The position numbers were made by a program, and so were the translations under genes. A DNA stretch of 45,862 bases from Micromonospora sp. H61 (GTDB taxonomy: Bacteria > Actinomycetota > Actinomycetes > Mycobacteriales > Micromonosporaceae): contig NZ_JAGPXY010000053.1 in NCBI RefSeq assembly GCF_018070325.1, positions 1-45,862 of the forward strand, written 5' to 3'. This document shows positions 1-7,758 of the stretch, piece after piece. The notes beneath the pieces were generated by a model. It saw nothing but the letters and a program-made list of their open reading frames with translations. It was not told the DNA's origin and made no database searches. The first letter of the stretch is position 1. The number at the start of each line of letters is the position of its first letter.

Positions 1-319
1 CGCCGTTGACGTCGTCCGGGTGGTTCGCGCCGTTGACGTGGTGGCCGTTGGTGCGGGCCGGCGACTCGGGGTCGCCCGACCGGCCGACCAGCGGCGATGG
101 CAGATCGCCGTGCCGTGTCGAGGAGGTCCGCCAGCCCGACGCGGGGTCGGGCTGCCAGCGCGGCGCCTCATCCCGGGCGTCCTCGCGGTCGGCGGCTCGG
201 GGCCACCCACCCGCCGGAGGCGCCCACCCACTGACGGAACGGCTCGGGTCGTCGTGCTGACCCGCTCCGTCACCGTGCTCTCCCGGGGTGGCGGCTCCGG
301 GTTGCCCTGTTTCACTCAC
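1..319 (-). CDS. N-terminal part of a probable DUF3152 protein, cut by the window edge
   Basis: An open frame on the minus strand starts at a GTG (319-317) and runs off the left edge, giving 106 codons with no stop. An AAGGAG ribosome binding site lies six bases upstream of the GTG. The visible part is a hydrophilic, low-complexity N-terminus rich in Gly, Pro, Asp, His and Trp, ending in Asn-Gly repeats (TNGHHVNGANHPDDVNG); no folded domain is visible yet. The identity rests on context: the next genes are TetR, DUF3107, ferritin-like and RhlE-type helicase, the order seen around M. tuberculosis Rv3207c-Rv3211, where Rv3207c is a DUF3152 protein on the same relative strand. Such proteins often carry disordered N-terminal extensions in actinomycetes. 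The coding call is firm; the family is inferred. Confidence 0.6.
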   Translation of the reverse strand, partial: MSETGQPGAATPGEHGDGAGQHDDPSRSVSGWAPPAGGWPRAADREDARDEAPRWQPDPASGWRTSSTRHGDLPSPLVGRSGDPESPARTNGHHVNGANHPDDVNG

Positions 320-468
320 CGCGCGCTCCTTGGTCGCCCCCGCTGAGGCTACCGTGTGCCGAGAGTGGCGATAAGTTACAGCGGCGGGCCATTTCCACGA
401 CCGAGGTCACGGGCCTCGCCCGGTCTGGGGGGAAAACGCCGGCTCGTACGGAGAACTCGGAGGATCCC

Positions 469-1107
469 ATGACCGCTGCGGGGAACGGTGCACAGACCGC
501 TGGCCGGCCCACCCGCCTGCCCCGCTCCGCGCGTCGTAAGCAGCTTCTCGCTGCGGCGCAGGAGGTGTTCGTCGCGCAGGGCTACCACGCCGCCGCGATG
601 GACGACATCGCCGAGCGGGCCGGGGTCTCGAAGCCGGTGCTCTACCAACACTTTCCCGGAAAGATGGATCTCTACCTGGCGCTGCTCGACACGCACTGTG
701 ACGCCATCGTCGCTCAGGTGCAGGATGCGATGCGCGGTACCAGCGACAACAAGGAGCGGGTCAGCGCATCGGTACGGGCCTACTTCGACTTCGTCGACCA
801 CGAGAGCGAGGCGTTCCGGCTCGTCTTCGAGTCGGATCTGCGCAACGACCCGGCCGTGCGGCAGCGGGTGGAGCGGGTCGAGCAGGGCTGCATCGCGGCG
901 ATCACCGACACCATCATCTCCGACACCGGGGTGAGCCGGGCGCACGCCGAGCTGCTCGCCTCCGGGCTGGTCGGCGCGGCGGAGACGGCAGCGCAGTTCT
1001 GGCTGGCCGGCGGCCGGCAGGTGCCGAAGGCCGAGGCGGAGGCGTTGGTGGCGGCGCTGTCGTGGCGGGGCATCGCGAGCTTCCCGCTGCAAGGTGAGTC
1101 AGCCTGA
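469..1107 (+). CDS. TetR/AcrR family transcriptional regulator
   Basis: A 212-residue regulator with an N-terminal TetR helix-turn-helix at about residues 20-66: the stretch IAERAGVSKPVLYQHFPGK is the recognition-helix signature. The rest is the all-helical ligand-binding and dimerisation half, including a FRLVFESDLRNDP segment. The ATG is preceded by GGAGG at suitable spacing. It is divergent from the gene at 1-319 and is followed 64 bases later by the DUF3107 gene on the same strand. The position matches M. tuberculosis Rv3208, also a TetR regulator beside a DUF3107 gene. The ligand and regulon cannot be read from the sequence; control of the divergent gene is the simplest guess. Length is typical for the family. 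Confidence 0.9.
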   Translation: MTAAGNGAQTAGRPTRLPRSARRKQLLAAAQEVFVAQGYHAAAMDDIAERAGVSKPVLYQHFPGKMDLYLALLDTHCDAIVAQVQDAMRGTSDNKERVSASVRAYFDFVDHESEAFRLVFESDLRNDPAVRQRVERVEQGCIAAITDTIISDTGVSRAHAELLASGLVGAAETAAQFWLAGGRQVPKAEAEALVAALSWRGIASFPLQGESA

Positions 1108-1171
1108 CCTCCGGCCCCGTGATCGGATAGCCTTCGCAGGGCGGTTCTTTCGCCCCAGTTGAGGAGGCACA

Positions 1172-1399
1172 GTGGAGGTCAAGATCGGCGTGCAGTACGC
1201 GCCACGCGAGCTGGTAGTGGACAGCGCGCAGTCGCCGGCCGAGATCGAGCAGATCGTGACCGACGCCTTCGCCGGCAACGGCGGCACGCTCTCCCTGACC
1301 GACGAGAAGGGCCGGCGGGTCATCGTTCCGGTCGAGAAGGTCGCCTACGTCGAGATCGCCGAGGCGTCGTCCCGGGCGGTCGGGTTCACCGTCCGCTGA
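1172..1399 (+). CDS. DUF3107 family small protein (Rv3208A/TB9.4-like)
   Basis: A 75-residue protein starting at a GTG with GAGGAGG upstream. It opens MEVKIGVQYAPRELVVDS and has the compact alpha/beta pattern of DUF3107: an initial strand, a short helix around AEIEQIVTDAF, and two strands including RRVIVPVEKVAYVEI. The biochemical function of the family is unknown; it is conserved across actinobacteria next to this TetR regulator. It lies 64 bases downstream of the TetR stop, probably on the same transcript, and converges on the ferritin-like gene. The family assignment is strong because both sequence and neighbourhood agree. Confidence 0.88.
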   Translation: MEVKIGVQYAPRELVVDSAQSPAEIEQIVTDAFAGNGGTLSLTDEKGRRVIVPVEKVAYVEIAEASSRAVGFTVR

Positions 1400-1413
1400 C
1401 TGGTCCGGCCATC

Positions 1414-1444
1414 GCGGCAGGTCGGCACTCGGCCCACCTGCCGC
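1414..1444. terminator. Hairpin between convergent genes
   Basis: Perfect 9-bp arms (1414-1422 and 1436-1444) enclose a 13-base loop, 14 bases after the DUF3107 stop and 30 bases before the 3' end of the convergent ferritin-like gene. There is no T-run, as is usual in high-GC actinomycetes. It could serve both strands. Confidence 0.5.
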
Positions 1445-1474
1445 AGGCCGGCACCGGCCGACCCGGCCGGGTGG

Positions 1475-2116
1475 TCAGTTGTTCAGCCCGACGGCGGCCA
1501 TCCGCGCGGTGTGCGCGGTGGTGAGCCTGCCGAAAAGCCCCGGCACGTCGACCCGGCCGTCGCGTGCGATCAGCGCGGTGAGGGTGGCCCGCTCGGCGGC
1601 GACGCGGCCGGCCTGGGACAACGCCTCGCCGACCAGCCGCCGGGCCCACATCGAGAGCCGACCGGCCACCCGGGGGTCGTCGGCGACGGCCACCCGGATC
1701 TCCGCAGCGGCGAAGTCCGCGTACCGGGAGTCGTGCAGGACGTCCAGCACCAGCGCCCGGTCCGGTTCCTCCAGCGCATCGGCGATCTCGCGAACGAAGT
1801 CGTCGGTGATCGCGTCGCCCACGTACGCCTTGGTGACCACTTCCGCCCAGTCCCTTGGCTCGGTCGAGTCGTGGTACGCCTGCAACGGCTCGACATAGGG
1901 CGCCATCGCATCCTCGGGCGGTACGCCCAACGCGGTGAGCCGGTCGGCGAGGCGCCGGTAGTTGGCGATCTCGGCCGCGGCCATCTCGTTCAGCGCGGCC
2001 CGGCGAGGCAGGTCAGGAGCGAGCCGGGCATCGCCCGCCATTCGCTCGAAGGCGAGCAGCTCACCGAAGGCGACCAGACCCAGCAGGTCGGCGTACGCGG
2101 AACCGGAGGCGGACAC
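1475..2116 (-). CDS. Ferritin-like fold protein (Rv3210c-like)
   Basis: A 213-residue, almost entirely helical protein beginning with GTG. The segments LLGLVAFGELLAFERMAGDA, EMAAAEIANYRRLADRL and ADFAAAEIRVAV match the four-helix ferritin-like fold of the actinobacterial family often annotated near MiaE-type tRNA hydroxylases. In di-iron proteins helices carry ExxH pairs; the equivalent positions here read E-I-A-N-Y-R, with no His after the Glu, so iron binding is doubtful. It is convergent with DUF3107 and divergent from the helicase, as in M. tuberculosis Rv3210c. The ribosome binding site is weak. The fold assignment is good; the activity is unknown. Confidence 0.75.
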   Translation of the reverse strand: MSASGSAYADLLGLVAFGELLAFERMAGDARLAPDLPRRAALNEMAAAEIANYRRLADRLTALGVPPEDAMAPYVEPLQAYHDSTEPRDWAEVVTKAYVGDAITDDFVREIADALEEPDRALVLDVLHDSRYADFAAAEIRVAVADDPRVAGRLSMWARRLVGEALSQAGRVAAERATLTALIARDGRVDVPGLFGRLTTAHTARMAAVGLNN

Positions 2117-2466
2117 GAGCGGCAGGCTATCGCGTACCGGCCCTCACGCGCGGCCCACCCACTGCGCACCCCGACCGAGCTCCACGCTCACGGTCGACGG
2201 GCGGGCGGCGGGCAATAAGTGTGGCGTAGGTCACAATTGCTTGCCCCGCGTGGCGAGTGGCCGACCGGGAATCGGGACGGGGGCATGCCTGTTCAGGTAA
2301 CATGGAGCAGTTGCCGTGGGCGCCGATCTGATCGAAGCTCAGCCCGCGGCGCGCGTGCGGCCCGGTCCGGCTCGGCAATCTGCCGCCGACCGTGTGGCCC
2401 GCGTCATACCGAACGCGCCCTGAGGACATGACGGGCGCACCCACGAGAGGGCACCCCCACATCCAC
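2117..2466. other. Divergent intergenic region with an interrupted palindrome
   Basis: These 350 bases separate the ferritin-like gene from the helicase and must hold both promoters. The clearest structure is an interrupted palindrome at 2210-2246: GGGCAA, four bases, TGTG, eight bases, CACA, five bases, TTGCCC, with both arm pairs sharing nearly the same centre. It could be an operator. No convincing -35/-10 pair was found, and there is no gene-like frame with a ribosome binding site except possible upstream starts of the helicase. Confidence 0.4.
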
Positions 2467-4155
2467 ATGAGCGACCTGACTCAAGATTTGCTGGACGGCC
2501 AGGAACTGGCCCCCACCGCCCCGGTTCGACCGGAGGCCCCCACGTTCGCCGCACTCGGCGCCCGCGCCGAAACCGTCGAGGCCCTGGCCTCGGCCGGCAT
2601 CACCCGCGCCTTCGCCATCCAGGAGTACGCGATCCCGATCGCGCTGCGCGGCGTCGACCTGATCGGTCAGGCGCCCACCGGCACCGGCAAGACCCTCGGC
2701 TTCGGCGTACCGCTGCTCGACCGGGTCTTCGCCCCGGGCGAGGGCAGCGACGGTGTCCCCCAGGCGCTGGTCGTCGTCCCCACCCGTGAGCTGGGCATCC
2801 AGGTCGCCAAGGATCTGGCCGCCGCCGGCCGGACGCGTGGCGTCCGGGTGCTGCCGATCTACGGCGGCGTGGCGTACGAGCCGCAGATCGACGCGCTTCG
2901 CAAGGGCGTCGAGATCCTGGTCGGCACGCCCGGCCGTCTGATGGACCTGCAGAAGCAGAAGCACCTCCGGCTCGACCGGGTGCACGCACTCGTCCTCGAC
3001 GAGGCCGACCGGATGCTCGACCTGGGCTTCCTCGACGACGTCGAGAAGATCCTGGCGATGCTTCCGGAAGACCGGCAGACGATGCTCTTCTCGGCCACCA
3101 TGCCGGACCCGATCGTCACCCTGTCTCGGCGCTTCCTGCGCCAGCCGATGACGATCCACGCCGGGCACACCGCCGAGACCGGCCCGTCGCCGCAGACCCA
3201 GCAGTTGGTCTACCGCACCCACTCGATGAACAAGGTCGAGGTGGTGGCACGCATCCTCCAGGCGGAGGGGCGTGGGCTGACCATGATCTTCACGCGTACC
3301 AAGCGGGCCGCCGACCGGGTCGCCGAGGACCTCGACTTCCGCGGGTTCGCGGTCGCCGCGGTGCATGGTGACCTCGGCCAGGGCGCCCGCGAGCGGGCTC
3401 TGCGGGCCTTCCGGGCCGGCAAGATCGACATCTTGGTCGCCACCGACGTGGCGGCCCGTGGGCTGGACGTCACCGGCGTCACCCACGTCATCAACTACGA
3501 CTGCCCGGAAGACCAGGACACCTACACCCACCGGATCGGTCGTACCGGCCGGGCCGGCGCGACGGGTGTGGCGGTGACCTTCGTCGACTGGGACGACATG
3601 CCGCGCTGGCGGATCATCGACAAGACCCTGGGTCTGGAGATGCCGGAGCCGCCGGAGACGTACCACACGTCGCCGCACCTCTACACCGACCTGCACATCT
3701 CCACCGAGGTCAGCGGCACGCTGCCCACGGCCGAGCGCACCCGGGCCGGGCTGTCCGCCGAGATCGAAGAGGATCTGGGTGGGACGACCCGCTCCCGTCG
3801 GGGCGACAGCGGCGGTCGGGGCCCCCGACGCGGCGAGAGCCGTGGTGAGGGTCGCGGCGAGCGCCGTGGTCGGGGCGATGGCCGCCGCGACCGTTCCGAC
3901 GCCGGCACGCCGGCCGTCGCCGAGGCACCTGCGGCCGACGCCGCCGACGAAGGCACCCGTACCCCCCGCCGCCGGCGTCGCCGCCGGGCCGGCGAGGTGG
4001 TCGCGGCCGAGGCGACCGCTGTGATCTCCGCCGACGCCGGCCCCTCCGAGCCGGCCACCGCGTCCGACGGCGAGGCGTCCAAGCCGCGCCGCCGACGCCG
4101 CCGCCGTGGTGGCGGTTCCGGTGCGGATGCGCCGGCCGAGGCGACCGCGGACTGA
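2467..4155 (+). CDS. rhlE: DEAD-box RNA helicase, RhlE type, with Arg-rich tail
   Basis: An ATP-dependent RNA helicase of 562 residues. All core motifs are visible: Walker A APTGTGKT (69-76), PTREL (105-109), TPGR (154-157), DEAD (178-181), SAT (209-211) and HRIGRTGR (355-362), so both RecA domains are complete. After about residue 430 comes a disordered tail with RGESRGEGRGERRGRG and two separate runs of seven arginines (TPRRRRRRRAGE, KPRRRRRRRGGG), likely an RNA-binding region. The start is placed at ATG 2467, which begins the conserved MSDLTQDLLD; in-frame ATG 2428 and GTG 2392 are alternatives. No strong ribosome binding site decides this. It matches M. tuberculosis Rv3211 in type and position. 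A strong hairpin follows the gene. Confidence 0.95.
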   Translation: MSDLTQDLLDGQELAPTAPVRPEAPTFAALGARAETVEALASAGITRAFAIQEYAIPIALRGVDLIGQAPTGTGKTLGFGVPLLDRVFAPGEGSDGVPQALVVVPTRELGIQVAKDLAAAGRTRGVRVLPIYGGVAYEPQIDALRKGVEILVGTPGRLMDLQKQKHLRLDRVHALVLDEADRMLDLGFLDDVEKILAMLPEDRQTMLFSATMPDPIVTLSRRFLRQPMTIHAGHTAETGPSPQTQQLVYRTHSMNKVEVVARILQAEGRGLTMIFTRTKRAADRVAEDLDFRGFAVAAVHGDLGQGARERALRAFRAGKIDILVATDVAARGLDVTGVTHVINYDCPEDQDTYTHRIGRTGRAGATGVAVTFVDWDDMPRWRIIDKTLGLEMPEPPETYHTSPHLYTDLHISTEVSGTLPTAERTRAGLSAEIEEDLGGTTRSRRGDSGGRGPRRGESRGEGRGERRGRGDGRRDRSDAGTPAVAEAPAADAADEGTRTPRRRRRRRAGEVVAAEATAVISADAGPSEPATASDGEASKPRRRRRRRGGGSGADAPAEATAD

Positions 4156-4172
4156 CCACCAGCCACACCTGA

Positions 4173-4207
4173 CATCCCCCGCACCGCCTCGCGCGGTGCG
4201 GGGGATG
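4173..4207 (+). terminator. Rho-independent-like terminator of the helicase gene
   Basis: A perfect 15-bp inverted repeat (4173-4187 with 4193-4207) has a 5-base loop and is followed by the pyrimidine-rich TTCCCTTCT. It begins 17 bases after the helicase stop and ends before the next gene's ATG at 4244. Confidence 0.8.
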
Positions 4208-4243
4208 TTCCCTTCTCCCACCCCACCTGCCGAAGATGGAACG

Positions 4244-5401
4244 ATGCCGCAACCACTGGACGCCGCCCTGACCGAGGTTCGGGCGCTGCTGCTCGACCCC
4301 GCGCTGACCCGGGCGGTCGCCGCCGGACGTCGACGCGGTCGCCGCCCCACAGTTGAGCGGGCCGAACTGCGGCCGGTGCGGCTCAAGGCCGGGCCCCGAA
4401 TGCAGATCACCACGTCCGACGGTGCTCGCCCCTACACCCGCAACCTCGCCTCCGGTCCGGAGGCCGCCGCGGCGATCGACGAACTGCTCGCCGAGCCGTT
4501 CGGCAACTGGCACGTCGAGACGGCCGACGCCACCCTCCAACTGCGGGTGACCAAGTCCGGCGAGGCGCAGGTGCACAGGGCCGCGACGTCCCGTCCGGCG
4601 GCGACGCCCACCGGAAACGACCGGACGAAGGAATACCTGCTCGACCCGGGTGACCCGATCTTCGCGGAGATCGGCGGCTCGGCGGCCAAGCGCCGCCAGG
4701 TGGACGCGTTCCTGCGGGCCCTGGCCGCGACCCTGCCCGACGACCTGACCGGTCCGCTACGGGTGGTCGACCTGGGCTGCGGCAACGCCTACCTGACGTT
4801 CGCCGCGTACCGCTACCTGACGAGTCGGGGGCTCGACGTCCAACTGGTCGGTGTGGACGTCCGGGAGGACCAGCGGCGGCGCAACACCGAGCTGGCGCAG
4901 CGGCTGGGCTGGGCCGACCAGGTCAGCTTCGTGGCCGGGACGATCGCCGACGCCGTCGTCGACCCCGCCCCCGACCTGGTGCTGGCGCTGCACGCCTGCG
5001 ACACCGCCACCGACGAGGCCCTGGCCCGCGCGGTGCGCTGGGAGGCCCGCTGGGTGCTGGCCGCGCCGTGCTGCCACCACGATCTGGCGAAGCAGCTCCG
5101 CGCCCACCCCACCCCGGCCCCGTACGAGCTGCTGACCCGGCAGGGCATCCTGCGCGAGCGCTTCGCCGACGTGCTCACCGACGCGCTGCGTGCCGGGCTG
5201 CTGCGGGTGCACGGGTACCGGACCGAGGTGGTGGAGTTCGTGGACTCGCAGCACACCCCGCGTAACCTGCTGATCCGCGCCCGTCGTACCGGTGCCGAGG
5301 CGACCGAGCCGCAGCGCGCGGAATACCGCGAGCTGGTGGACCAGTGGCAGGTCACTCCCCGGCTGGAGACCCTGCTGGCCACCGGAGAGACACCCGCTTA
5401 G
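4244..5401 (+). CDS. Class I SAM-dependent methyltransferase (Methyltransf_32 / GSTCD-like)
   Basis: A 385-residue protein with the SAM-binding motif VVDLGCGNAYLTFAAY near residue 175, then VGVDVRED, LALHACDTATDEAL and a Cys/His motif APCCHHDLAKQL. The LHACDTATDEAL plus PCCHH pair is typical of the methyltransferase family shared with eukaryotic GSTCD and METTL25 proteins, for which RNA or protein substrates have been suggested. The N-terminal 160 residues are family-specific, with basic patches. The start is ATG 4244, downstream of the helicase terminator; the frame stays open upstream but the extra residues are low-complexity and overlap the terminator. Substrate unknown. It converges on 5413-5853 with a gap of 11 bases. 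Confidence 0.85.
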   Translation: MPQPLDAALTEVRALLLDPALTRAVAAGRRRGRRPTVERAELRPVRLKAGPRMQITTSDGARPYTRNLASGPEAAAAIDELLAEPFGNWHVETADATLQLRVTKSGEAQVHRAATSRPAATPTGNDRTKEYLLDPGDPIFAEIGGSAAKRRQVDAFLRALAATLPDDLTGPLRVVDLGCGNAYLTFAAYRYLTSRGLDVQLVGVDVREDQRRRNTELAQRLGWADQVSFVAGTIADAVVDPAPDLVLALHACDTATDEALARAVRWEARWVLAAPCCHHDLAKQLRAHPTPAPYELLTRQGILRERFADVLTDALRAGLLRVHGYRTEVVEFVDSQHTPRNLLIRARRTGAEATEPQRAEYRELVDQWQVTPRLETLLATGETPA

Positions 5402-5412
5402 CTCCTGGGTGG

Positions 5413-5853
5413 CTAGCGTCGGCGGTCGCGGCCACCGTTGCGCTCGCTGACACCACGGTCGAGGACCGACACCCGGTCGGCGGCGGGCCGCTGGGCGGCC
5501 CACTCACCGTCGGCCGGGGCGGTCGGGAATGGCACGACCTTGCCCCCGGTCTCGGCGTTGCCGGCCGCCGCGAAGGCGTTCCAGGAGATGTCCACCAGCA
5601 ACTTCTTGACCTCGGCGTGCCGGATGGCGGCGTTGTGTTGCAACGCCATCCGGGCGCCGAGCAGTACCGCGACGAGCGTGGTGGTGATGGTGCCGGTGGC
5701 GGCCAGCACCTGGAGGCCGGTCGCGGAGTCGGTGCGGAGCACCAGGACCAGCAACCAGATCCAGAACGCGGCGGCGAAGACGCCGGCCTTGGCGACGAAG
5801 AAGAGGCTCACCGCACCGGGCTGGTACGGCTGGGGGCGGCTCGATTCGGCCAT
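5413..5853 (-). CDS. Small two-pass membrane protein of unknown function
   Basis: A 146-residue protein with GAGGAG before its ATG. Two hydrophobic helices are evident at about 21-40 (FVAKAGVFAAAFWIWLLVLV) and 46-66 (GLQVLAATGTITTTLVAVLL), then a polar tail rich in Arg and Asp. I do not recognise a named family. The helix-loop-helix followed by a charged cytosolic tail is seen in many uncharacterised actinomycete proteins. It is divergent from the XRE regulator at 6103, separated by an AT-richer region containing an inverted repeat, so control by that regulator is possible. Confidence 0.65.
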   Translation of the reverse strand: MAESSRPQPYQPGAVSLFFVAKAGVFAAAFWIWLLVLVLRTDSATGLQVLAATGTITTTLVAVLLGARMALQHNAAIRHAEVKKLLVDISWNAFAAAGNAETGGKVVPFPTAPADGEWAAQRPAADRVSVLDRGVSERNGGRDRRR

Positions 5854-5931
5854 GGTGCTCCTCGGCGGTGGTCCGGTCGGAGGCGGCAGGCGACAGACGC
5901 GATGTCGGGACGGGCACCGAGCTTAATGGAA

Positions 5932-5965
5932 GAACGATGAATATCGCTCGATGCAATTTTCGTTC
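5932..5965. promoter_or_regulatory. Candidate operator in the divergent 5854-6102 region
   Basis: GAACGA (5932-5937) and TCGTTC (5960-5965) form an inverted repeat around an inner ATCGCTCGAT, in the most AT-rich stretch of this part of the window. It lies between the membrane protein gene and the XRE regulator. It is a plausible binding site for the regulator; nothing else supports this. Confidence 0.3.
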
Positions 5966-6102
5966 TGCACACACGCTTCCAGAGAAAAAGTCTCGCCCAC
6001 GGGACAGTTTGTGCGGTCAGTCAATTGTTTCCGGCTCCTGGCGTACTACCCTCGGAAGGCGCATCGTCCCGGTGCTCCGGCAGGAGGGGAAGACACACAG
6101 GG

Positions 6103-6519
6103 ATGGGATCAGCCGACGTATCACCGCAGATGGCCTTCGCCCGCTTCGTCCGGCGCGCCATCGATGACGCTCGCGACGAACGTGGCTGGACCGTGACTGA
6201 TCTTGCCTCGCACACGGGCGTGGGCCGCTCCACCGTGTTCCGCTGGCTGGCCGGCGACTGGCAGGACTATCCCGAGTTGGCCAAGGTGCGCGGCTTCTGC
6301 GCCGCGCTGGATCTGCCGGTCGCCGCCGCGTTCCGGGCGCTCGGGCTACCCGACGCCGGCCCAGCGCCCCGCCGACGCCACGACGACGGCCCGGTCGAGG
6401 CCGACGTCCGGGCCATCCTGGACCGGCTTGCCGACCCCACGGTCCCCGCCGAGGAGAAGCACCACATCCGCGACCTGCTCCGCTACCTGGCCCGCCGCCC
6501 CATCCGCCGAGCCAGCTAA
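6103..6519 (+). CDS. XRE-like helix-turn-helix transcriptional regulator
   Basis: A 138-residue DNA-binding protein. Its N-terminal half carries a helix-turn-helix of the phage Cro/CI class at about residues 25-75; the recognition part reads VTDLASHTGVGRSTVFRWLAG. The C-terminal 50 residues are charged and helical (VEADVRAILDRLADPTVPAEEK). No ligand or catalytic domain is present. ATG 6103 is chosen because the homologous-looking domain begins soon after it; GGAGGGG lies about 14 bases upstream, longer than ideal. The gene converges on 6631-7644, and a GATC-centred hairpin sits between them. The regulatory target is not evident. Confidence 0.8.
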   Translation: MGSADVSPQMAFARFVRRAIDDARDERGWTVTDLASHTGVGRSTVFRWLAGDWQDYPELAKVRGFCAALDLPVAAAFRALGLPDAGPAPRRRHDDGPVEADVRAILDRLADPTVPAEEKHHIRDLLRYLARRPIRRAS

Positions 6520-6542
6520 CCCCCACCCCCACCCCCCGTCGG

Positions 6543-6605
6543 CGTTGATCATGAAGTTATTGCCACGACACGCCGCGCCGAGAGGCAATGACTTCATGAT
6601 CAACG
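6543..6605. repeat. GATC-centred hairpin repeat, copy 1
   Basis: Two 22-base arms (6543-6564 and 6584-6605) pair across a 19-base loop. The outer part reads CGTTGATCATGAAG and its complement. The single imperfect pair (T6558 with G6590) is a G-U wobble in plus-strand RNA, so the plus-strand transcript can fold without a mismatch. It lies between the convergent stops of the XRE gene (6519) and the gene at 6631-7644 and may act as a terminator. Related hairpins occur at 9927-9986 and 35698-35774. Confidence 0.75.
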
Positions 6606-6630
6606 GGAGTGGGCGAGGGGGCGGGGCGGG

Positions 6631-7644
6631 TTAGGGGACGGTGAGGGTGAACTCGGCGGTTCGGACTTCGGCGTTCACCTGGAAGTCGAGGTAGAGGCGG
6701 TAGCGGCCCGGGCCGGGGGTGGTCAACCAGAACTTGATCTGACCGTCCACCAACTCGGTCTCCGGGTGCACGTGCAGATAGCCGAGGTCGCCCTCGCGCA
6801 ACGCCACCAGGTGGCCGTACGCCCCTAGATACCGCTCCAGCGGGGCTGCGCCGTCAGCGCCGTCGACCCGGAAGGTCAGCGGCACTGTCGCCCCGGCCTG
6901 CGCAGTGCCCTGGTAGCCGACGGTGAAGCCGTCCACGGTCGTCGAGGTGGCCGGCCCCGGCAGTGGACGGGGTCGGTAGTCGCCGGGCGCCACCAGGTCC
7001 GTGCCGAGGGTCACAGCGGTCTGCGCGCCGTTGTCGGCGACCACCGTGAAGTCGGCGTACGCGCGCCAGAGGCCGGGCTGCGCGAGGGTCAACGGCACCG
7101 ACCAGGTGCCGTCCGCCGCCATGGTCGGGTGCAGGTGCTGGTAACCGGTCAGGTCCCGCCGGACGACGATGAGGTGCATCGGCTTGTCGTGCACGATGGC
7201 GAACCGGGTCACCGGCCGGCGCTGCGCGTCGCGCACCTGGAAGCGGAGCTGACCGGGACGACCCGCCGCGAACTCGGTGGCCAGCGGCGCCAGGGTGAAC
7301 CCGGCCGAACTGACCGCGAGACCGCCCGGCTCGGTGGCCGCGCCCTGATCGGTGGCCGTGGCCGAGCCGTGGTTGTGCGGCGCGACGCCCGGTGGGTCGG
7401 TGTGCTCGGCGGCCAACGACGGGCTGCCGGTGACGGCACCGTTGGCGTTCAGCCGGCCGAGGCCGAAGCCGAGCAGCACCGCCAGCACCAGCCCGCCGAC
7501 CACCAGCGCCAGCCGGAGAGTGCTCCGGTCCGGCTCCACGGGACCCTGATCAGCACGACCGACGCCCCGCGCCTGGCCGGCCTCGCCGCCAACGGTCCTG
7601 CCCGCAAGGGTGCGCGCACGGGTGACGGGCTGCCGGTCGGTCAT
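6631..7644 (-). CDS. Membrane-anchored extracellular protein with duplicated His-rich modules
   Basis: A 337-residue protein: about 40 polar residues, one membrane helix at 43-64 (LRLALVVGGLVLAVLLGFGL), a His-containing linker (AEHTDPPGVAPHNHG), and two related modules. Module 1 (about 115-205) contains MHLIVVRRDL, YQHLHP and PGLWRAYADFTV; module 2 (about 235-337) contains GHLVALREGDL, YLHVHP and PGRYRLYLDFQV. The matching order of HL-V-R-DL, HLHP or HVHP, and RxYxDF points to an internal duplication of a beta-sandwich. The HxHP motifs suggest metal (perhaps copper) binding outside the cell, which is inference. I know no characterised family. The start is taken at ATG 7644; a farther upstream start is possible. 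It follows RecQ on the same strand. Confidence 0.65.
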   Translation of the reverse strand: MTDRQPVTRARTLAGRTVGGEAGQARGVGRADQGPVEPDRSTLRLALVVGGLVLAVLLGFGLGRLNANGAVTGSPSLAAEHTDPPGVAPHNHGSATATDQGAATEPGGLAVSSAGFTLAPLATEFAAGRPGQLRFQVRDAQRRPVTRFAIVHDKPMHLIVVRRDLTGYQHLHPTMAADGTWSVPLTLAQPGLWRAYADFTVVADNGAQTAVTLGTDLVAPGDYRPRPLPGPATSTTVDGFTVGYQGTAQAGATVPLTFRVDGADGAAPLERYLGAYGHLVALREGDLGYLHVHPETELVDGQIKFWLTTPGPGRYRLYLDFQVNAEVRTAEFTLTVP

Positions 7645-7758
7645 GCCGCCCACGGTACCGTCGCGCCCGGCCGCGTCAGGCCGACGCCCGGACAGCGTGG
7701 CGACTGTCGCACTCGACACCGCCCGGGAACTTTCCCACCCGACCCCGAGGGCAGCGGG

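Noticed and set aside
2404..4413. A 669-codon minus-strand frame opposite the helicase
   Set aside because: It is the mirror of the helicase gene in GC-rich DNA; no domain is readable, whereas the plus strand has every DEAD-box motif.
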